Notes: generated by a model not told the origin, from the sequence alone. A stretch of DNA of 64,000 nt from Pseudomonas sp. (GCF_030684895.1 NZ_JAUXXP010000069.1:21865-85864); one strand, 5' to 3'. Positions 31,219 through 40,895 are shown, counted from the first letter of the stretch. Translations and numbers: made by a program.

Positions 31219-31517
31219 TGTTGCTCCTTGTCGGGCAGGGCGGCGCCGGGCTGGTGATGGCGCACGCTGTTGATTACGTGTTTATGCTCGAAGTAGACAC
31301 TGAACTCACGGTAATCCCAGCGGGTGATCGGCGGGTTGCCAACGCTGGGGTGCTCTTCATCCGCCAGGCCGAAACGCTCCAGTACCGCGCGTTGGGATTC
31401 GCCGAGTTGCGGCAGGCGCAATTCGCCGGCACCTTGCTGGCCGATAGGGATTTGCAGGGTATCGGCATCAGCGCCGAAAGGCAGGAGCAGGGCGAGAAGC
31501 AGGAACAGACGGGGCAT
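31215..31517 (-). CDS. small secreted hypothetical protein
   Basis: 100 residues with a signal peptide (MPRLFLLLALLLPFGADA, cleavage near ADA-DTL). The mature part of about 80 residues carries a conserved-looking stretch LGESQRAVLERFGLADEEH and ends with RWDYREFSVYFEHKHVINSVRHH. The layout (a repeat-like helix then two beta strands) is reminiscent of small OmlA/BamE-like folds, but no lipobox is present and I would not assign it. It is coupled to the phosphodiesterase gene by an ATGA overlap and follows the PilZ gene by 12 bases. Confidence 0.78.
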   Translation of the reverse strand: MPRLFLLLALLLPFGADADTLQIPIGQQGAGELRLPQLGESQRAVLERFGLADEEHPSVGNPPITRWDYREFSVYFEHKHVINSVRHHQPGAALPDKEQQ

Positions 31518-31529
31518 GGTGGCTCGCTA

Positions 31530-32111
31530 TCAGGGTTGCAGAGGTTGCTCGCGGGCCTGGCGACGCTCCAGGGCCTGGCGTTGCAGGATATGCCGGGCAA
31601 GCAACTGGCGCTGGGCGTCGCTCACAGCTTCAAATTCCGCGCCAATCTCAAACTGCTGTGAGGGCAGTGGTTGGCAATGCACCACCTTGGCCCGTAGCAG
31701 TAGACCCAGGGCCTGCGGCATCAGCACCATCTTCACCGCCAGGTGCGCGCCTGTTGCCACGGGCTGAGGGTTATTGAAGCTGACGCCGCCCTCGGACAGG
31801 CTGACCTTGCGCGGCGTGCCGATGTCGCGCAGCAGGCTCTGCGCCACGGCCTGACCGAGCAGGTCGATGCGCTTGTTCATGACCTTGAGGTAATTGGCCA
31901 GGGTGCGGTCGCGCTCAGTGATATGCCGCAGCAGATGCTGCGACTCGAAGTCCATCAGATGCAGATCGCTGAGCAGGTTAAACAGCGGCGAGCTGTCGTG
32001 AAGCTCGTCACTGGCCAGGGCTTCTGCGCCCGAGAGCAGGGTGAATTCCAGTGCGATCGTATCGTCGATACGATAGTATTCGCGGCGATCATCTTCATCT
32101 TGAGTCGGCAT
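31530..32111 (-). CDS. PilZ-domain protein
   Basis: 193 residues from the ATG at 32111 (MPTQDEDDRREYYRIDD); an open frame runs upstream into the repeat but is not protein-like. The N-terminal RREYYRIDD is reminiscent of PilZN/YcgR-like regions. The C-terminal PilZ part contains KVSLSEGGVSF, where the usual second c-di-GMP motif (D/N)xSxxG has Ser in the first position. c-di-GMP binding is thus plausible but not certain. No signal or membrane segment is present. It is the first gene of a unit with the small secreted protein and the phosphodiesterase. Confidence 0.82.
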   Translation of the reverse strand: MPTQDEDDRREYYRIDDTIALEFTLLSGAEALASDELHDSSPLFNLLSDLHLMDFESQHLLRHITERDRTLANYLKVMNKRIDLLGQAVAQSLLRDIGTPRKVSLSEGGVSFNNPQPVATGAHLAVKMVLMPQALGLLLRAKVVHCQPLPSQQFEIGAEFEAVSDAQRQLLARHILQRQALERRQAREQPLQP

Positions 32112-32149
32112 GGCGAACCCATGGCAGCAGTAGTGGTCGAAGAACCTGT

Positions 32150-32265
32150 TCAAAGTCTTGCGAGCTAGCGGCATGCAAGGCGAAAAGTGGTGAGGAAGCG
32201 CAGTTTACGAATGTAAATGAGCATTCCGAGACAGTTTTCAACGTAGCAGGTCCGACGCGCAGCAG
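32150..32265. repeat. dispersed repeat, copy C, upstream of lolC
   Basis: It has the same blocks as copy B: CTTGCGAGCTAG..CATGCAAGGCG (from 32157), GAGGAAGCGCAGTTTAC and ATGTAAATGAGCA (32192-32223), and CCGACGCGCAGC (32252-32263), plus the TTCCGAG..TTTTCAACG segment shared with copy A. It sits between the PilZ gene start and lolC and fills much of the 32112-32345 gap. Confidence 0.65.
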
Positions 32266-32345
32266 ACTTTACCCTGGTTTAGAGTGTAAGGCTGCTCGCC
32301 AAGCCCCCACAAGGACGTTTCTTTTTCCCTCGAATCAGCCCCGAC

Positions 32346-33596
32346 ATGTTCAGACCTCTGTTCGTATTTATCGGCACGCGCTACACGCGGGCCAAGCGTC
32401 GCAACCACTTCGTATCCTTTATTTCTCTGACTTCGATGATCGGGCTAGCACTTGGCGTGCTGGTGATGATTCTGGTGCTGTCGGTGATGAACGGCTTCGA
32501 CCATGAAATGCGCACCCGCGTGCTCGGCATGGTGCCGCACGCCACGGTCGAGAGCGCCACGCCGATCAAGGATTGGCGCAGCCTGGCCGACAAGGCGCAG
32601 AGCAACCCGCAAGTGCTGGCGGTTGCGCCGTTCAGCCAGATGCAGGGCTTGCTGACCAACGACGGCAAGGTGCAGAAAGTGCTGATCAATGCGGTCGATC
32701 CGCTGGAAGAAGCCAAGGTCTCGATCATCGGTAATTTCTTTCAGCAGGGCAGCCTGGATGCACTGCAGCCCGGTGAGTTCGGCATGGTGCTGGGCGACAA
32801 GGCCGCCGCCAAGCTCGGCGTCGGCCTGGGTGGCAAGGTGACCTTTGTCGCCCCGGAAGTCACTGTTACTCCAGCCGGCATGTTCCCACGGCTCAAGCGC
32901 TTTACCGTGGTTGGCATATTCCATGTCGGCGCTGGCGAAATCGACGGCCACCTGGCCCTGACCCATGTGCAGGATTTGGCGCGTTTGCAGCGCTGGCAGG
33001 CCGATCAGGTGCAGGGCATTCGCCTGAAGTTTTCCGACCTGTTTGAGGCGCCGCGCACCGCCTGGGCGCTGGCGCAAACGTTGGGTGAGGGTGATTACTA
33101 CGCCCGCGACTGGACCCGCACCCACGGCAACCTGTATCAGGCGATCCGCATGGAAAAAGCCATGATTGGTCTGCTGCTGCTGCTGATCGTCGCGGTTGCC
33201 GCCTTCAACATCATCTCCACCCTGGTCATGGTCGTCACCGACAAGAAGGGCGATATCGCCATTCTGCGCACCCTGGGCGCCACACCGCGACAGATTATGG
33301 CGATCTTTATGGTTCAGGGCACGGTGATCGGCGTGTTCGGCACCGCCATTGGTGCGGTGCTGGGCTGCCTTGCCGCCTTGAATATCAGCCGTGCGATTGC
33401 CGCGCTGGAAGGGCTGTTGGGGATCAAATTCCTCAATGCCGATGTGTATTTCATCGACTACCTGCCCTCGCAGCTGATGCTGGCCGATGTGCTGCTGGTC
33501 TGCGGCGCGGCGTTGATTCTAAGTTTCTTCGCCACCCTATATCCGGCCTGGCGCGCAGCGCGTACCCAGCCTGCGGAGGCGCTACGTTATGAGTGA
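32346..33596 (+). CDS. lolC: lipoprotein-releasing system permease LolC
   Basis: A 416-residue inner-membrane protein. It starts [22 protein letters not shown], has one N-terminal helix, a large periplasmic domain (about residues 45-270), and three C-terminal helices of the FtsX type ([22 protein letters not shown]...). LolC with LolE and the ATPase LolD lifts mature lipoproteins out of the inner membrane to the carrier LolA. It is followed by lolD (8-base overlap) and lolE. Its closest relative in the window is lolE, with which it shares most of the first 60 residues. Confidence 0.95.
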   Translation: MFRPLFVFIGTRYTRAKRRNHFVSFISLTSMIGLALGVLVMILVLSVMNGFDHEMRTRVLGMVPHATVESATPIKDWRSLADKAQSNPQVLAVAPFSQMQGLLTNDGKVQKVLINAVDPLEEAKVSIIGNFFQQGSLDALQPGEFGMVLGDKAAAKLGVGLGGKVTFVAPEVTVTPAGMFPRLKRFTVVGIFHVGAGEIDGHLALTHVQDLARLQRWQADQVQGIRLKFSDLFEAPRTAWALAQTLGEGDYYARDWTRTHGNLYQAIRMEKAMIGLLLLLIVAVAAFNIISTLVMVVTDKKGDIAILRTLGATPRQIMAIFMVQGTVIGVFGTAIGAVLGCLAALNISRAIAALEGLLGIKFLNADVYFIDYLPSQLMLADVLLVCGAALILSFFATLYPAWRAARTQPAEALRYE

Positions 33597-33633
33597 TCAG
33601 GTTATGAATGATCAGGTTATGAGTGATTCGGTT
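33589..33633 (+). repeat. 15-bp tandem repeat at the lolD start
   Basis: Three near-identical 15-base units starting at 33589, 33604 and 33619 (ATGAGTGATCAGGTT type) encode [15 protein letters not shown], and a more degenerate fourth encodes MQDRA. Each unit begins with an in-frame ATG. Confidence 0.9.
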
Positions 33634-34317
33634 ATGCAAGATCGTGCAGTGTTGAGTTGTCGCAACCTCGGTAAAAGCTACGACGAGGGCCCGCAATCGG
33701 TGGTGGTGCTGCAGGACCTGCAGCTGGAGCTGCACCCCGGTGAGCGCGTGGCGATTGTCGGCAGTTCTGGCTCGGGCAAGAGCACCTTGCTGAATATGCT
33801 TGGCGGCCTGGATACGCCGAGCACCGGCAGCGTCTGGCTGGCCGGCGAGGAGTTGTCGGCGCTGAATGAAAAGCAGCGCGGCCTGCTGCGTAACCGCGCC
33901 CTGGGTTTCGTTTACCAGTTTCACCACCTGCTGCCGGAATTCACCGCGCTGGAGAACGTGTGCATGCCGTTACTGATTGGCCGCACGCCGATCAGCGAAG
34001 CACGTCAGCGTGCCACGGCGTTGCTGGAGCGGGTTGGCCTGGGCCATCGCCTGGCGCACAAGCCGTCGGAGTTGTCCGGTGGTGAGCGTCAACGTGTGGC
34101 GATTGCTCGTGCGCTGGTCAATCAGCCCGGTTTGGTGCTGCTCGATGAGCCCACCGGTAACCTCGATCATCACACCGCGCAGGGCATTCAGGATCTGATG
34201 AAGGAGCTGAGCAGCTCGTCGCAGACCGCCTTTCTGGTGGTGACCCACGACATGGCGCTGGCCCAGCAGATGGACCGCATCCTGCGTCTGGAAGACGGCA
34301 AGTTGGTGGCCGCCTGA
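33589..34317 (+). CDS. lolD: lipoprotein-releasing system ATP-binding protein LolD
   Basis: A 242-residue ABC ATPase. Walker A is GSSGSGKST, the signature is LSGGERQ and Walker B is LVLLDEPTG, followed by the His switch in VTHDM. It powers lipoprotein release by LolC/LolE. Four in-frame ATGs arise from a 15-base tandem repeat; the first, at 33589, has a perfect GGAGG 9 bases upstream and overlaps lolC by 8 bases, so I use it. The resulting N-terminal tail of about 20 residues is longer than usual. The stop overlaps the lolE ATG by one base. Confidence 0.95.
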   Translation: MSDQVMNDQVMSDSVMQDRAVLSCRNLGKSYDEGPQSVVVLQDLQLELHPGERVAIVGSSGSGKSTLLNMLGGLDTPSTGSVWLAGEELSALNEKQRGLLRNRALGFVYQFHHLLPEFTALENVCMPLLIGRTPISEARQRATALLERVGLGHRLAHKPSELSGGERQRVAIARALVNQPGLVLLDEPTGNLDHHTAQGIQDLMKELSSSSQTAFLVVTHDMALAQQMDRILRLEDGKLVAA

Positions 34318-35561
34318 TGTTTCGTCCGCTGAGTATCTTTATCGGTATCCGCTATACCGGGGCCAAGCGGCGCAACCACTTTATTTCCTTTATCTCGATG
34401 ACTTCGATGATCGGTCTGGCCTTGGGTGTTCTGGCGATGATCGTGGTGCTGTCGGTGATGAATGGTTTCCAGAAGGAAATGAGCACGCGCATCCTTGGTA
34501 TGGTGCCGCATGCCAGCATCGCCGGGGCGCAACCGCTGGATGATTGGCAGCAGGTTGCCGCAGCCGCGAAGAACAACCCGCAGGTGCTCGCCGCTGTGCC
34601 GTTTGCTGAGCTCGAAGGCATGCTCTCGGTACGCGGGGCGATGCAGCCGGTGCAGTTGCACGGCATCGATCCGGCGTTGGAGCCTCAGGTGTCGATCATC
34701 GACAAACATATGCAGCAAGGCCGTCTGAGCGATTTGCGTGAGGGTGAGTTTGGTGTGGTGCTCGGCGAGATCACCGCGCGGCGCTTCCAGCTGCGGGTGG
34801 GCGACAAGCTGGCGCTGATCGTGCCGGAGCTGAGCAGCGTGCCGGGCGGTATCAGCCCGCGCATGCAGCGCCTTAACGTGGTCGGCATCTTCAAGGTTGG
34901 CGCCGAGCTGGACAGCTCGCTGGCGCTGATTCATGTCGCCGATGCGGCGCATATCCAGCGCATGCAGCCGGGCCAGGTGCAGAGCGTGCGCCTGAAGTTG
35001 AAAGACCTGTACCAGGCGCCGCAAGTGGCCGCGCAGATTGTCGGTGAACTGGGCGTCGGTTACAGCTCCGCAGACTGGACCCTGACTCAGGGCAGCCTGT
35101 TCAGCGCGATGAAAATGGAAAAGACCATGATTGGTCTGTTGCTGCTGCTGATCGTTGCCGTGGCGGCCTTCAATATCATCGCCACGCTGATCATGGTGGT
35201 GGCAGACAAGGGGGCGGATATCGCCATCCTGCGCACCTTGGGCGCGACGCCAGGGCAGATTATGGGCATCTTTATGGTCCAAGGTACGGTGATCGGCGTG
35301 ATCGGTACGGTGATCGGCGCGGTGCTGGGTATTCTCGCGGCGCTGAATGTCAGTCAGCTGGTGGGTTGGATCGAGCGCTTGAGCGGCCAGCAGGTGATGA
35401 GCTCTGACGTGTACTTCATCAGCAACCTGCCGTCGGAGCTGCTGCTGTCCGATGTCCTGCTGATCTGCGGCGCGGCGTTTAGCCTGAGCTTTTTGGCCAC
35501 CGTCTACCCGTCCTGGCGGGCCGCGCAGATTCAGCCAGCCGATGCGCTGCGTTACGAATAA
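34317..35561 (+). CDS. lolE: lipoprotein-releasing system permease LolE
   Basis: 414 residues, built like LolC: N-terminal helix, periplasmic domain, three C-terminal helices ([26 protein letters not shown]). It shares with LolC the start MFRPL..FIG.RYT.AKRRNHF and the [11 protein letters not shown] region; the periplasmic parts have diverged more, as expected for the two different permeases. LolE in E. coli contacts the lipoprotein, LolC contacts LolA. It is the third gene of the lolCDE operon and is followed by a strong terminator at 35574. Confidence 0.95.
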   Translation: MFRPLSIFIGIRYTGAKRRNHFISFISMTSMIGLALGVLAMIVVLSVMNGFQKEMSTRILGMVPHASIAGAQPLDDWQQVAAAAKNNPQVLAAVPFAELEGMLSVRGAMQPVQLHGIDPALEPQVSIIDKHMQQGRLSDLREGEFGVVLGEITARRFQLRVGDKLALIVPELSSVPGGISPRMQRLNVVGIFKVGAELDSSLALIHVADAAHIQRMQPGQVQSVRLKLKDLYQAPQVAAQIVGELGVGYSSADWTLTQGSLFSAMKMEKTMIGLLLLLIVAVAAFNIIATLIMVVADKGADIAILRTLGATPGQIMGIFMVQGTVIGVIGTVIGAVLGILAALNVSQLVGWIERLSGQQVMSSDVYFISNLPSELLLSDVLLICGAAFSLSFLATVYPSWRAAQIQPADALRYE

Positions 35562-35573
35562 GCTACGCTGCCT

Positions 35574-35614
35574 GAAACAAAAAAGCCGTTACTCAGTAAC
35601 GGCTTTTTTGTTTC
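35574..35614. terminator. bidirectional terminator after lolCDE
   Basis: A perfect 20-bp inverted repeat (35574-35593 with 35595-35614) around a single base; the effective loop will be a few bases larger. A- and T-runs on the two sides make it fit both converging genes. Confidence 0.92.
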
Positions 35615-36146
35615 AGCGTTGCGCGTCGCGCTGCCGGCGTTTTTCCTGGCGTTTGCGCCAGTTGTGCCGCACCCACCAGCGCCAGTAAGCGTTGGTGCCG
35701 AAGTAACCAACGAGCGCCAGGACAATAGCTAAAGCCAGAGAGCCAAGGTAGAGCGGCTGCCAGTGGGTCTGCAGCATTTGTCCAACCCAGGCCAGGCTGA
35801 TGTTCTCAGGCATGTGCATGGTTGGGGTGCCCATCAGCCAGGCGCCGATCTTGTAGTTGCAGTAAAACACCGCAGGCATGGTGATAGGGTTGGTCAGCCA
35901 GACCAGCCCGACCGAGATGGGTAAATTACCCCGCGCCGGTACGGCAACAGCCGCTGCAGCTAACATTTGCAGAGGCATGGGGATCATCGCCCAGAACAGA
36001 CCAATGGCCATGGCGCGTGACACAGAATGGCGGTTGAGGTGCCAGAGGTTGGGATCGTGGATCAGGCTGCCCAGAAAGCGCAGGGATTTATTGCCCTTGA
36101 TGCGGTCTGGGTGGGGCATGTAGCGCTTGAATAAACGACGCGGCAT
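35613..36146 (-). CDS. DUF2062 domain membrane protein
   Basis: 177 residues from the ATG at 36146 (MPRRLFKRYMPHPDRIKG). The open frame upstream to 36269 would run into the comEC leader. The DUF2062 pattern is visible: SVSRAMAIGLFWAMIPMPLQML, LTNPITMPAVFYCNYKIGAWLMG and a C-terminal hydrophobic helix (LGSLALAIVLALVGYFG), followed by a very basic tail. It is an inner-membrane protein of unknown function, often found near comEC in pseudomonads. It converges with lolE and is divergent from comEC. Confidence 0.86.
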   Translation of the reverse strand: MPRRLFKRYMPHPDRIKGNKSLRFLGSLIHDPNLWHLNRHSVSRAMAIGLFWAMIPMPLQMLAAAAVAVPARGNLPISVGLVWLTNPITMPAVFYCNYKIGAWLMGTPTMHMPENISLAWVGQMLQTHWQPLYLGSLALAIVLALVGYFGTNAYWRWWVRHNWRKRQEKRRQRDAQR

Positions 36147-36280
36147 GAAGGCTCTCTGGCGGGTAAAAGCGCCGACATTATGCACCCTTTGATGACAGCC
36201 TGCTTTCACACTTTGTGACAGCAAATAAGCAAAAGCTGATCGATGGGTTAAATGCTGTATTCGACTCACGGAGCGAGTCT

Positions 36281-38503
36281 ATGCGCACAGGGATTTTCGC
36301 GCTGGTGGCTGGGATGCTGGTGCTGCGCTTCCTTCTTACTTTGCCGCCGTTGTGGCTGCTGGCTGTTCTGCCGGTGGCCGGTTTGATGCTGTTGCCGTTT
36401 CGCAGCTATCCCATGGCCTTGTTTCTGTTTGGGTTCAGCTGGGCGTGTGTATCGGCGCAGTGGGCGCTGGATGATCGGTTGGCGCGGCAATTGGACTTGC
36501 GCACCCTGTGGTTGCAGGGGCAGGTGGTCGGCCTGCCAGAAGTAGGCGATGGCGTGGTGCGCTTCCAGTTGGAACAGGTGCTCTCACGTCGCGACAAACT
36601 GCCCGCGCGTCTGCGCCTGGCCTGGTATGGCGGGCCAGCAGTACGCGCCGGTGAAACCTGGCGCCTGGCAGTACGCCTCAAGCGTCCCCATGGTTTGGTT
36701 AACCCACAGACATTCGATTACGAAGCCTGGTTGCTAGCGCAGCGCATTGGCGCTACGGGCACGGTGAAAAGTGGCGAGCTGATGACCTCTGCCAGTGGAG
36801 CGGGGGCCTGGCGTGACCGCTTGCGTCAGCAGTTATTGGCAACCCCCGCGCATGGCCGCGAAGGCGCGTTGGCGGCTTTGGTATTGGGGGATGGCTCGGG
36901 GCTGTCGACGGCAGATTGGCAGGTGCTGCAGAACACCGGAACGGTGCATCTGATGGTGATTTCCGGCCAGCATATCGGTCTGCTGGCGGCGCTTTTATAT
37001 GGTCTGGTTGCTGGCTTGGCGCGCCTGGGGTTTTGGCCGCGCAACTGGCCCTGGCTGTCCTGCGCCTGTGTGTTGGGCTTTACCGGGGCATTGGCATATG
37101 GCCTGTTGGCCGGCTTCGAGGTGCCGGTGCAGCGCGCCTGTGTGATGGTCGGCCTGGTATTGCTCTGGCGCTGGCGCTTTCGTCATTTGGGTGTGTGGTT
37201 GCCTTTATTGCTGGCATTGCTTGCGGTGTTGCTGGGCGAGCCGCTGGCCAGTTTGCAGCCTGGCTTCTGGTTGTCCTTTGGCGCGGTGATGCTGTTGATC
37301 CTGATTTTCAGTGGCCGCCTGGGCGCCTGGCCCTGGTGGGGCACCTTGTTGCGCGCGCAATGGGCCATGGCCATTGGTTTGCTGCCGTTGTTACTGGCGC
37401 TCGGTTTGCCGGTGAGTGCCAGTGGCCCTTTGGCCAACCTAGTGGCGGTGCCTGTGGTGGGGTTGCTGGTGGTGCCGCTGGCTTTGCTCGGCACATTATT
37501 GCTGCCCGTGCCTGGGGTGGGGGCTGCGCTGCTTTGGGTGGCGGGCTGGGTGTTGGGTCTACTGTTCTCTCTGCTCGCGCAATTGGCCTTATGGCTACCG
37601 GCTTGGTTGCCCAGCGCCTTGCCATTCTGGGCCTGGCTGCTGGTGGCGTTGGGCGCACTGGTATTGTTAGTGCCGGCCGCCTTGCCAATGCGCAGCCTGG
37701 GCGCGTTACTGCTGCTGCCCTTGTTATTTAGCCCGCAGCAGCGTCCTGAGTTCGGACGAGCCGAGGTGTGGATGCTGGATGTCGGCCAGGGCCTGGCGGT
37801 ACTGGTGCGCACCCAGGGGCATGATCTGCTGTATGACGCCGGGCCGCGCTTTGGCGAGTTCGATAGCGGCGAGCGCATAGTGCTGCCATCGTTACGCGCA
37901 TTGGATGTGCGTGGGCTTGATCTGCTGCTGATCAGCCATGCCGATAACGACCACGCTGGTGGCGCCGCAGCGATCAACCGCGGTCTGCCAGTTAGGCGCA
38001 TACTCAGTGGTGAGCCCGCTAAGCTGGCGCGCTCGCTTGCGGCCGAAGCCTGCAGCCGTGAACATTGGCGGTGGGATGGCGTTGAGTTCAGCACCTGGCA
38101 ATGGGCCGACGCAACCACTGGCAATCAGGCGTCCTGCGTGTTGCGCATCGAGGCCAATGGCGAACGGCTGTGGCTAACCGGTGATATCGATAGCCAGGCC
38201 GAGCGAGCACTGCTCAATAGCGGTCTGGCAATGCCAGCAGAGTGGCTGCTCGCACCGCACCATGGCAGTCGCAGCTCGTCATCTGCGGCGTTACTGGCAC
38301 AGGTTAAGCCGGCTGCTGTATTGATCTCCCGTGGCGCACACAACAGCTTTGCTCATCCGCATGCGGAGGTCATGACGCGTTATCGCGCGGTGGCGGCGCA
38401 GCCCTATGACACAGCTTTGCACGGTGCAGTACGGATTCGCCTGGGCGCATTCGAGCAGGCGCAGAGTTTGCGCGACCACGCACGTTTTTGGCGGGAAAAA
38501 TGA
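36281..38503 (+). CDS. comEC: ComEC/Rec2 DNA-uptake channel protein
   Basis: 740 residues from the ATG at 36281 (GGAG 7 bases upstream). The order is N-terminal helices and an OB-like periplasmic part (residues 1-180), the Competence membrane domain (GDGSGLSTADWQVLQNTGTVHLMVISGQHIG...) and a C-terminal metallo-beta-lactamase-like domain (MLDVGQGLAVLVRTQGHDLLYDAG, metal site LLISHADNDHAGGA). In competent bacteria it passes single-stranded DNA through the inner membrane; the C-terminal domain is thought to degrade the other strand. The start of the next unit is 72 bases on. The gene looks intact. Confidence 0.93.
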   Translation: MRTGIFALVAGMLVLRFLLTLPPLWLLAVLPVAGLMLLPFRSYPMALFLFGFSWACVSAQWALDDRLARQLDLRTLWLQGQVVGLPEVGDGVVRFQLEQVLSRRDKLPARLRLAWYGGPAVRAGETWRLAVRLKRPHGLVNPQTFDYEAWLLAQRIGATGTVKSGELMTSASGAGAWRDRLRQQLLATPAHGREGALAALVLGDGSGLSTADWQVLQNTGTVHLMVISGQHIGLLAALLYGLVAGLARLGFWPRNWPWLSCACVLGFTGALAYGLLAGFEVPVQRACVMVGLVLLWRWRFRHLGVWLPLLLALLAVLLGEPLASLQPGFWLSFGAVMLLILIFSGRLGAWPWWGTLLRAQWAMAIGLLPLLLALGLPVSASGPLANLVAVPVVGLLVVPLALLGTLLLPVPGVGAALLWVAGWVLGLLFSLLAQLALWLPAWLPSALPFWAWLLVALGALVLLVPAALPMRSLGALLLLPLLFSPQQRPEFGRAEVWMLDVGQGLAVLVRTQGHDLLYDAGPRFGEFDSGERIVLPSLRALDVRGLDLLLISHADNDHAGGAAAINRGLPVRRILSGEPAKLARSLAAEACSREHWRWDGVEFSTWQWADATTGNQASCVLRIEANGERLWLTGDIDSQAERALLNSGLAMPAEWLLAPHHGSRSSSSAALLAQVKPAAVLISRGAHNSFAHPHAEVMTRYRAVAAQPYDTALHGAVRIRLGAFEQAQSLRDHARFWREK

Positions 38504-38575
38504 GAACGGCAGCGGTCGGCGAGGCCGCGACCCTATGCTAGAGTGGCGCCACTTTTGTGAAGGGGATCTGCCACC

Positions 38576-39208
38576 GTGTGGGAACTGGTTAAAGCTGGCG
38601 GCTGGATGATGCTGCCAATCATTCTGTGTTCTATCGCTGCGGCCGGCATCATTGCCGAGCGCCTGTGGACACTGCGGCCGAGCCGCATCACCCCACCCAA
38701 CCTGCTCGGTCAGGTGTGGAAGTGGATCAAGGATAAAAAACTCAATAATCAGAAACTCAAGGAACTGCGCGCCAACTCGCCGTTGGGGCAGATCCTCGCA
38801 GCCGGCCTGGCTAACTCCAAACATGGTCGCGAGATCATGAAAGAGTGCATTCAGGAAGCCGCCGCGCGGGTGATTCACGACCTGGAGCGCTACCTCAATG
38901 CTCTTGGCACCATCGCCGGTATTGCGCCGCTGCTCGGTTTGCTCGGTACGGTGCTGGGCATGATCGAAATTTTCAGCTCCTTTATGGGTTCGGGCATGGC
39001 TAATGCGGCGTTGCTCGCGGGCGGTATTTCCAAGGCGTTGATCACCACGGCGGCAGGTCTGATGGTGGCTATTCCGGCACTGTTCTTCCACCGTTACCTG
39101 CAACGCCGGATCGATGAGCTGGTGGTCGGTATGGAGCAGGAGGCGATTCGCCTGGTGGAAGTGGTGCAGGGCGACCGTGATGTCGACATGGGCGAGGACA
39201 AGGCGTGA
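38576..39208 (+). CDS. MotA/TolQ/ExbB-family proton channel protein
   Basis: A 210-residue inner-membrane protein with three helices (residues 10-30, 118-142, 152-178) and the conserved IAGIAPLLGLLGTVLGMIEIFSSF region, followed by the proton-path part GGISKALITTAAGLMVAIPALFFH. It forms a proton-driven stator with the ExbD/TolR-like partner that overlaps it by 4 bases. The start is a GTG at 38576 with AAGGGGA upstream. Its position next to lpxK suggests an envelope role, but the energised receptor or partner is not apparent; it could equally be called ExbB or TolQ. Confidence 0.92.
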   Translation: MWELVKAGGWMMLPIILCSIAAAGIIAERLWTLRPSRITPPNLLGQVWKWIKDKKLNNQKLKELRANSPLGQILAAGLANSKHGREIMKECIQEAAARVIHDLERYLNALGTIAGIAPLLGLLGTVLGMIEIFSSFMGSGMANAALLAGGISKALITTAAGLMVAIPALFFHRYLQRRIDELVVGMEQEAIRLVEVVQGDRDVDMGEDKA

Positions 39209-39633
39209 AATTCCGGCGCAAACCGCGGGAGAGCGTCGAGATCAACTTGGCCTCGTTGATCGACGTAGTGTTTATCCTGCTGCTGTTCTTTGTGGTCACC
39301 ACAACCTTTACTCGGGAGACCCAGCTGAAGGTCGATCTGCCGGAAGCCGTCACTGGCACACCACCAGAACAGACCGAGCTGAAGCAGTTGGAAATCCTGA
39401 TCGCCGCCGATGGCAGCTATTCGCTGAATGCCAAGCAGTTGCTGAAAAGCGATCTGCCAAGCCTGATGGCGGCGCTGCAGAAGGAGTCGGAAGGCGATAA
39501 CAGTCTGCCGCTGATCATCAGCGCCGATGCCAAGACGCAGCATCAGGCGGTAATTACTGCTATGGATGCTGCCGGCAAACTGGGCTTTGCCCACCTGCGC
39601 ATGACCACCATTGAGGCGCAAGCCGCGCCTTGA
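39205..39633 (+). CDS. ExbD/TolR-family biopolymer transporter
   Basis: A 142-residue protein with one membrane helix at residues 17-38. The key channel Asp is Asp20 in [17 protein letters not shown]. The C-terminal periplasmic domain ([42 protein letters not shown]) is of the ExbD/TolR type. It starts in a 4-base overlap with the ExbB-like gene and precedes lpxK by 13 bases, so the three are probably one transcript. Confidence 0.93.
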   Translation: MKFRRKPRESVEINLASLIDVVFILLLFFVVTTTFTRETQLKVDLPEAVTGTPPEQTELKQLEILIAADGSYSLNAKQLLKSDLPSLMAALQKESEGDNSLPLIISADAKTQHQAVITAMDAAGKLGFAHLRMTTIEAQAAP

Positions 39634-39646
39634 GGCTTGCCTGCTG

Positions 39647-40648
39647 ATGAGCCTGTCCGCACGACTCACTGCTGCCTGGTACGCCGGTCATCCGGCGCTG
39701 GGCCTGCTGCGTCCGTTGGAATGGCTCTATCGTATGGTGGTACAGCGCAAGCGGTCGCGCTTTCTGGCGGGTGAGGGCGAGATATACCGTGCTCCGGTGC
39801 CAGTCGTGGTGGTCGGCAACATCACCGTCGGCGGCACCGGCAAGACCCCGATGATTCTCTGGTTGATCGAGCATTGCCGCCGCCAAGGGCTGCGCGTCGG
39901 TGTGGTCAGTCGCGGTTATGGCGCGCAGCCGCCGCAGCTGCCCTGGCGCGTGCAGGCTGATCAGGCGGCCAGCGTGGCCGGCGATGAACCGCTGCTGATT
40001 GTGCAGCGCAGCGGCGTGCCGTTGATGATCGATCCTGATCGCAGTCGTGCCGTGGCGGCCTTACTGGCGGCCGAGCCGCTGGACCTGATCCTCAGTGACG
40101 ACGGCCTGCAACACTACCGCCTGGCCCGAGATCTCGAACTGGTGCTGATCGATGCAGCGCGTGGCCTGGGTAATCGCCATTGCCTGCCAGTCGGTCCGCT
40201 GCGTGAGCCGGTCGAGCGTCTGCAGAGCGTCGATGCGCTGCTGTATAACGGCGCATCCAGTGATCCGCAGGATGGCTACGGCTTTACGCTGCAGCCGCGC
40301 ACCTTGGTTAACCTGCGCAGTGGCGAGCAACAGCCGCTCAGTCACTTTCCAGCTGGCCATGCCCTGCATGCGGTCGCCGGTATTGGCAACCCGCAGCGTT
40401 TCTTCAACACCCTCGAAGGGCTACACTGGCGGCCTGTCGCGCATGCCTTTGCCGACCACGCGCCGTACAGCGCCGAGCTTCTGAATTTCAGCCCGGCGCT
40501 GCCGGTGTTGATGACGGAAAAGGATGCGGTCAAGTGCCGTGCCTTTGCGGCTGACGATTGGTGGTACCTGGCGGTGGATGCCGAGCCTTCGGCCGCGTTT
40601 GTCGCCTGGTTTGATCAGCAATTGCAGCGTCTTGTGCCGCGCGCCTGA
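39647..40648 (+). CDS. lpxK: tetraacyldisaccharide 4'-kinase
   Basis: 333 residues from the ATG at 39647. The P-loop-like [14 protein letters not shown] lies near residue 60 after an amphipathic N-terminal helix that binds the inner membrane. The catalytic region [26 protein letters not shown] is near 140-165. It phosphorylates the 4' position of the lipid A disaccharide, the sixth step of the Raetz pathway. The ExbB/ExbD pair lies before it, and Trm112-like and kdsB genes follow on the same strand. Confidence 0.95.
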   Translation: MSLSARLTAAWYAGHPALGLLRPLEWLYRMVVQRKRSRFLAGEGEIYRAPVPVVVVGNITVGGTGKTPMILWLIEHCRRQGLRVGVVSRGYGAQPPQLPWRVQADQAASVAGDEPLLIVQRSGVPLMIDPDRSRAVAALLAAEPLDLILSDDGLQHYRLARDLELVLIDAARGLGNRHCLPVGPLREPVERLQSVDALLYNGASSDPQDGYGFTLQPRTLVNLRSGEQQPLSHFPAGHALHAVAGIGNPQRFFNTLEGLHWRPVAHAFADHAPYSAELLNFSPALPVLMTEKDAVKCRAFAADDWWYLAVDAEPSAAFVAWFDQQLQRLVPRA

Positions 40649-40709
40649 CTGTTCTGATCATTCGGCGGCCTCGTCCGCCCCAGCAGCTGCTTCCTCTCAA
40701 GGATCTCCC

Positions 40710-40895
40710 ATGGACCCGAAACTACTCGACATTCTCGCCTGCCCACTGTGCAAGGGCCCGCTGAAGCTCGCCGCTGACAAGAGCGAGCTGATCTGCAAAG
40801 CCGACGCATTGGCTTTCCCGGTTCGCGATGGCATCCCGGTGATGCTGGAAACCGAAGCCCGCACCCTCACCGTCGACGAGCGTCTGGACAAGTAA
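40710..40895 (+). CDS. Trm112 family protein
   Basis: A 61-residue protein. It has a zinc-ribbon half site ACPLCKGPL (Cys11, Cys14) and a third Cys at 32 ([20 protein letters not shown]), the pattern of the YcaR/UPF0434 group of Trm112-like proteins. In eukaryotes Trm112 activates methyltransferases; the bacterial role is unclear. The ATG at 40710 has AAGGA 9 bases upstream. It is directly upstream of kdsB with stop and start adjacent, as in many gammaproteobacteria. Confidence 0.9.
   Translation: MDPKLLDILACPLCKGPLKLAADKSELICKADALAFPVRDGIPVMLETEARTLTVDERLDK

Noticed and set aside
32346..35561. lolC and lolE similarity as an assembly duplication
   Set aside because: The two differ throughout and this C-D-E arrangement is the normal state in gammaproteobacteria.
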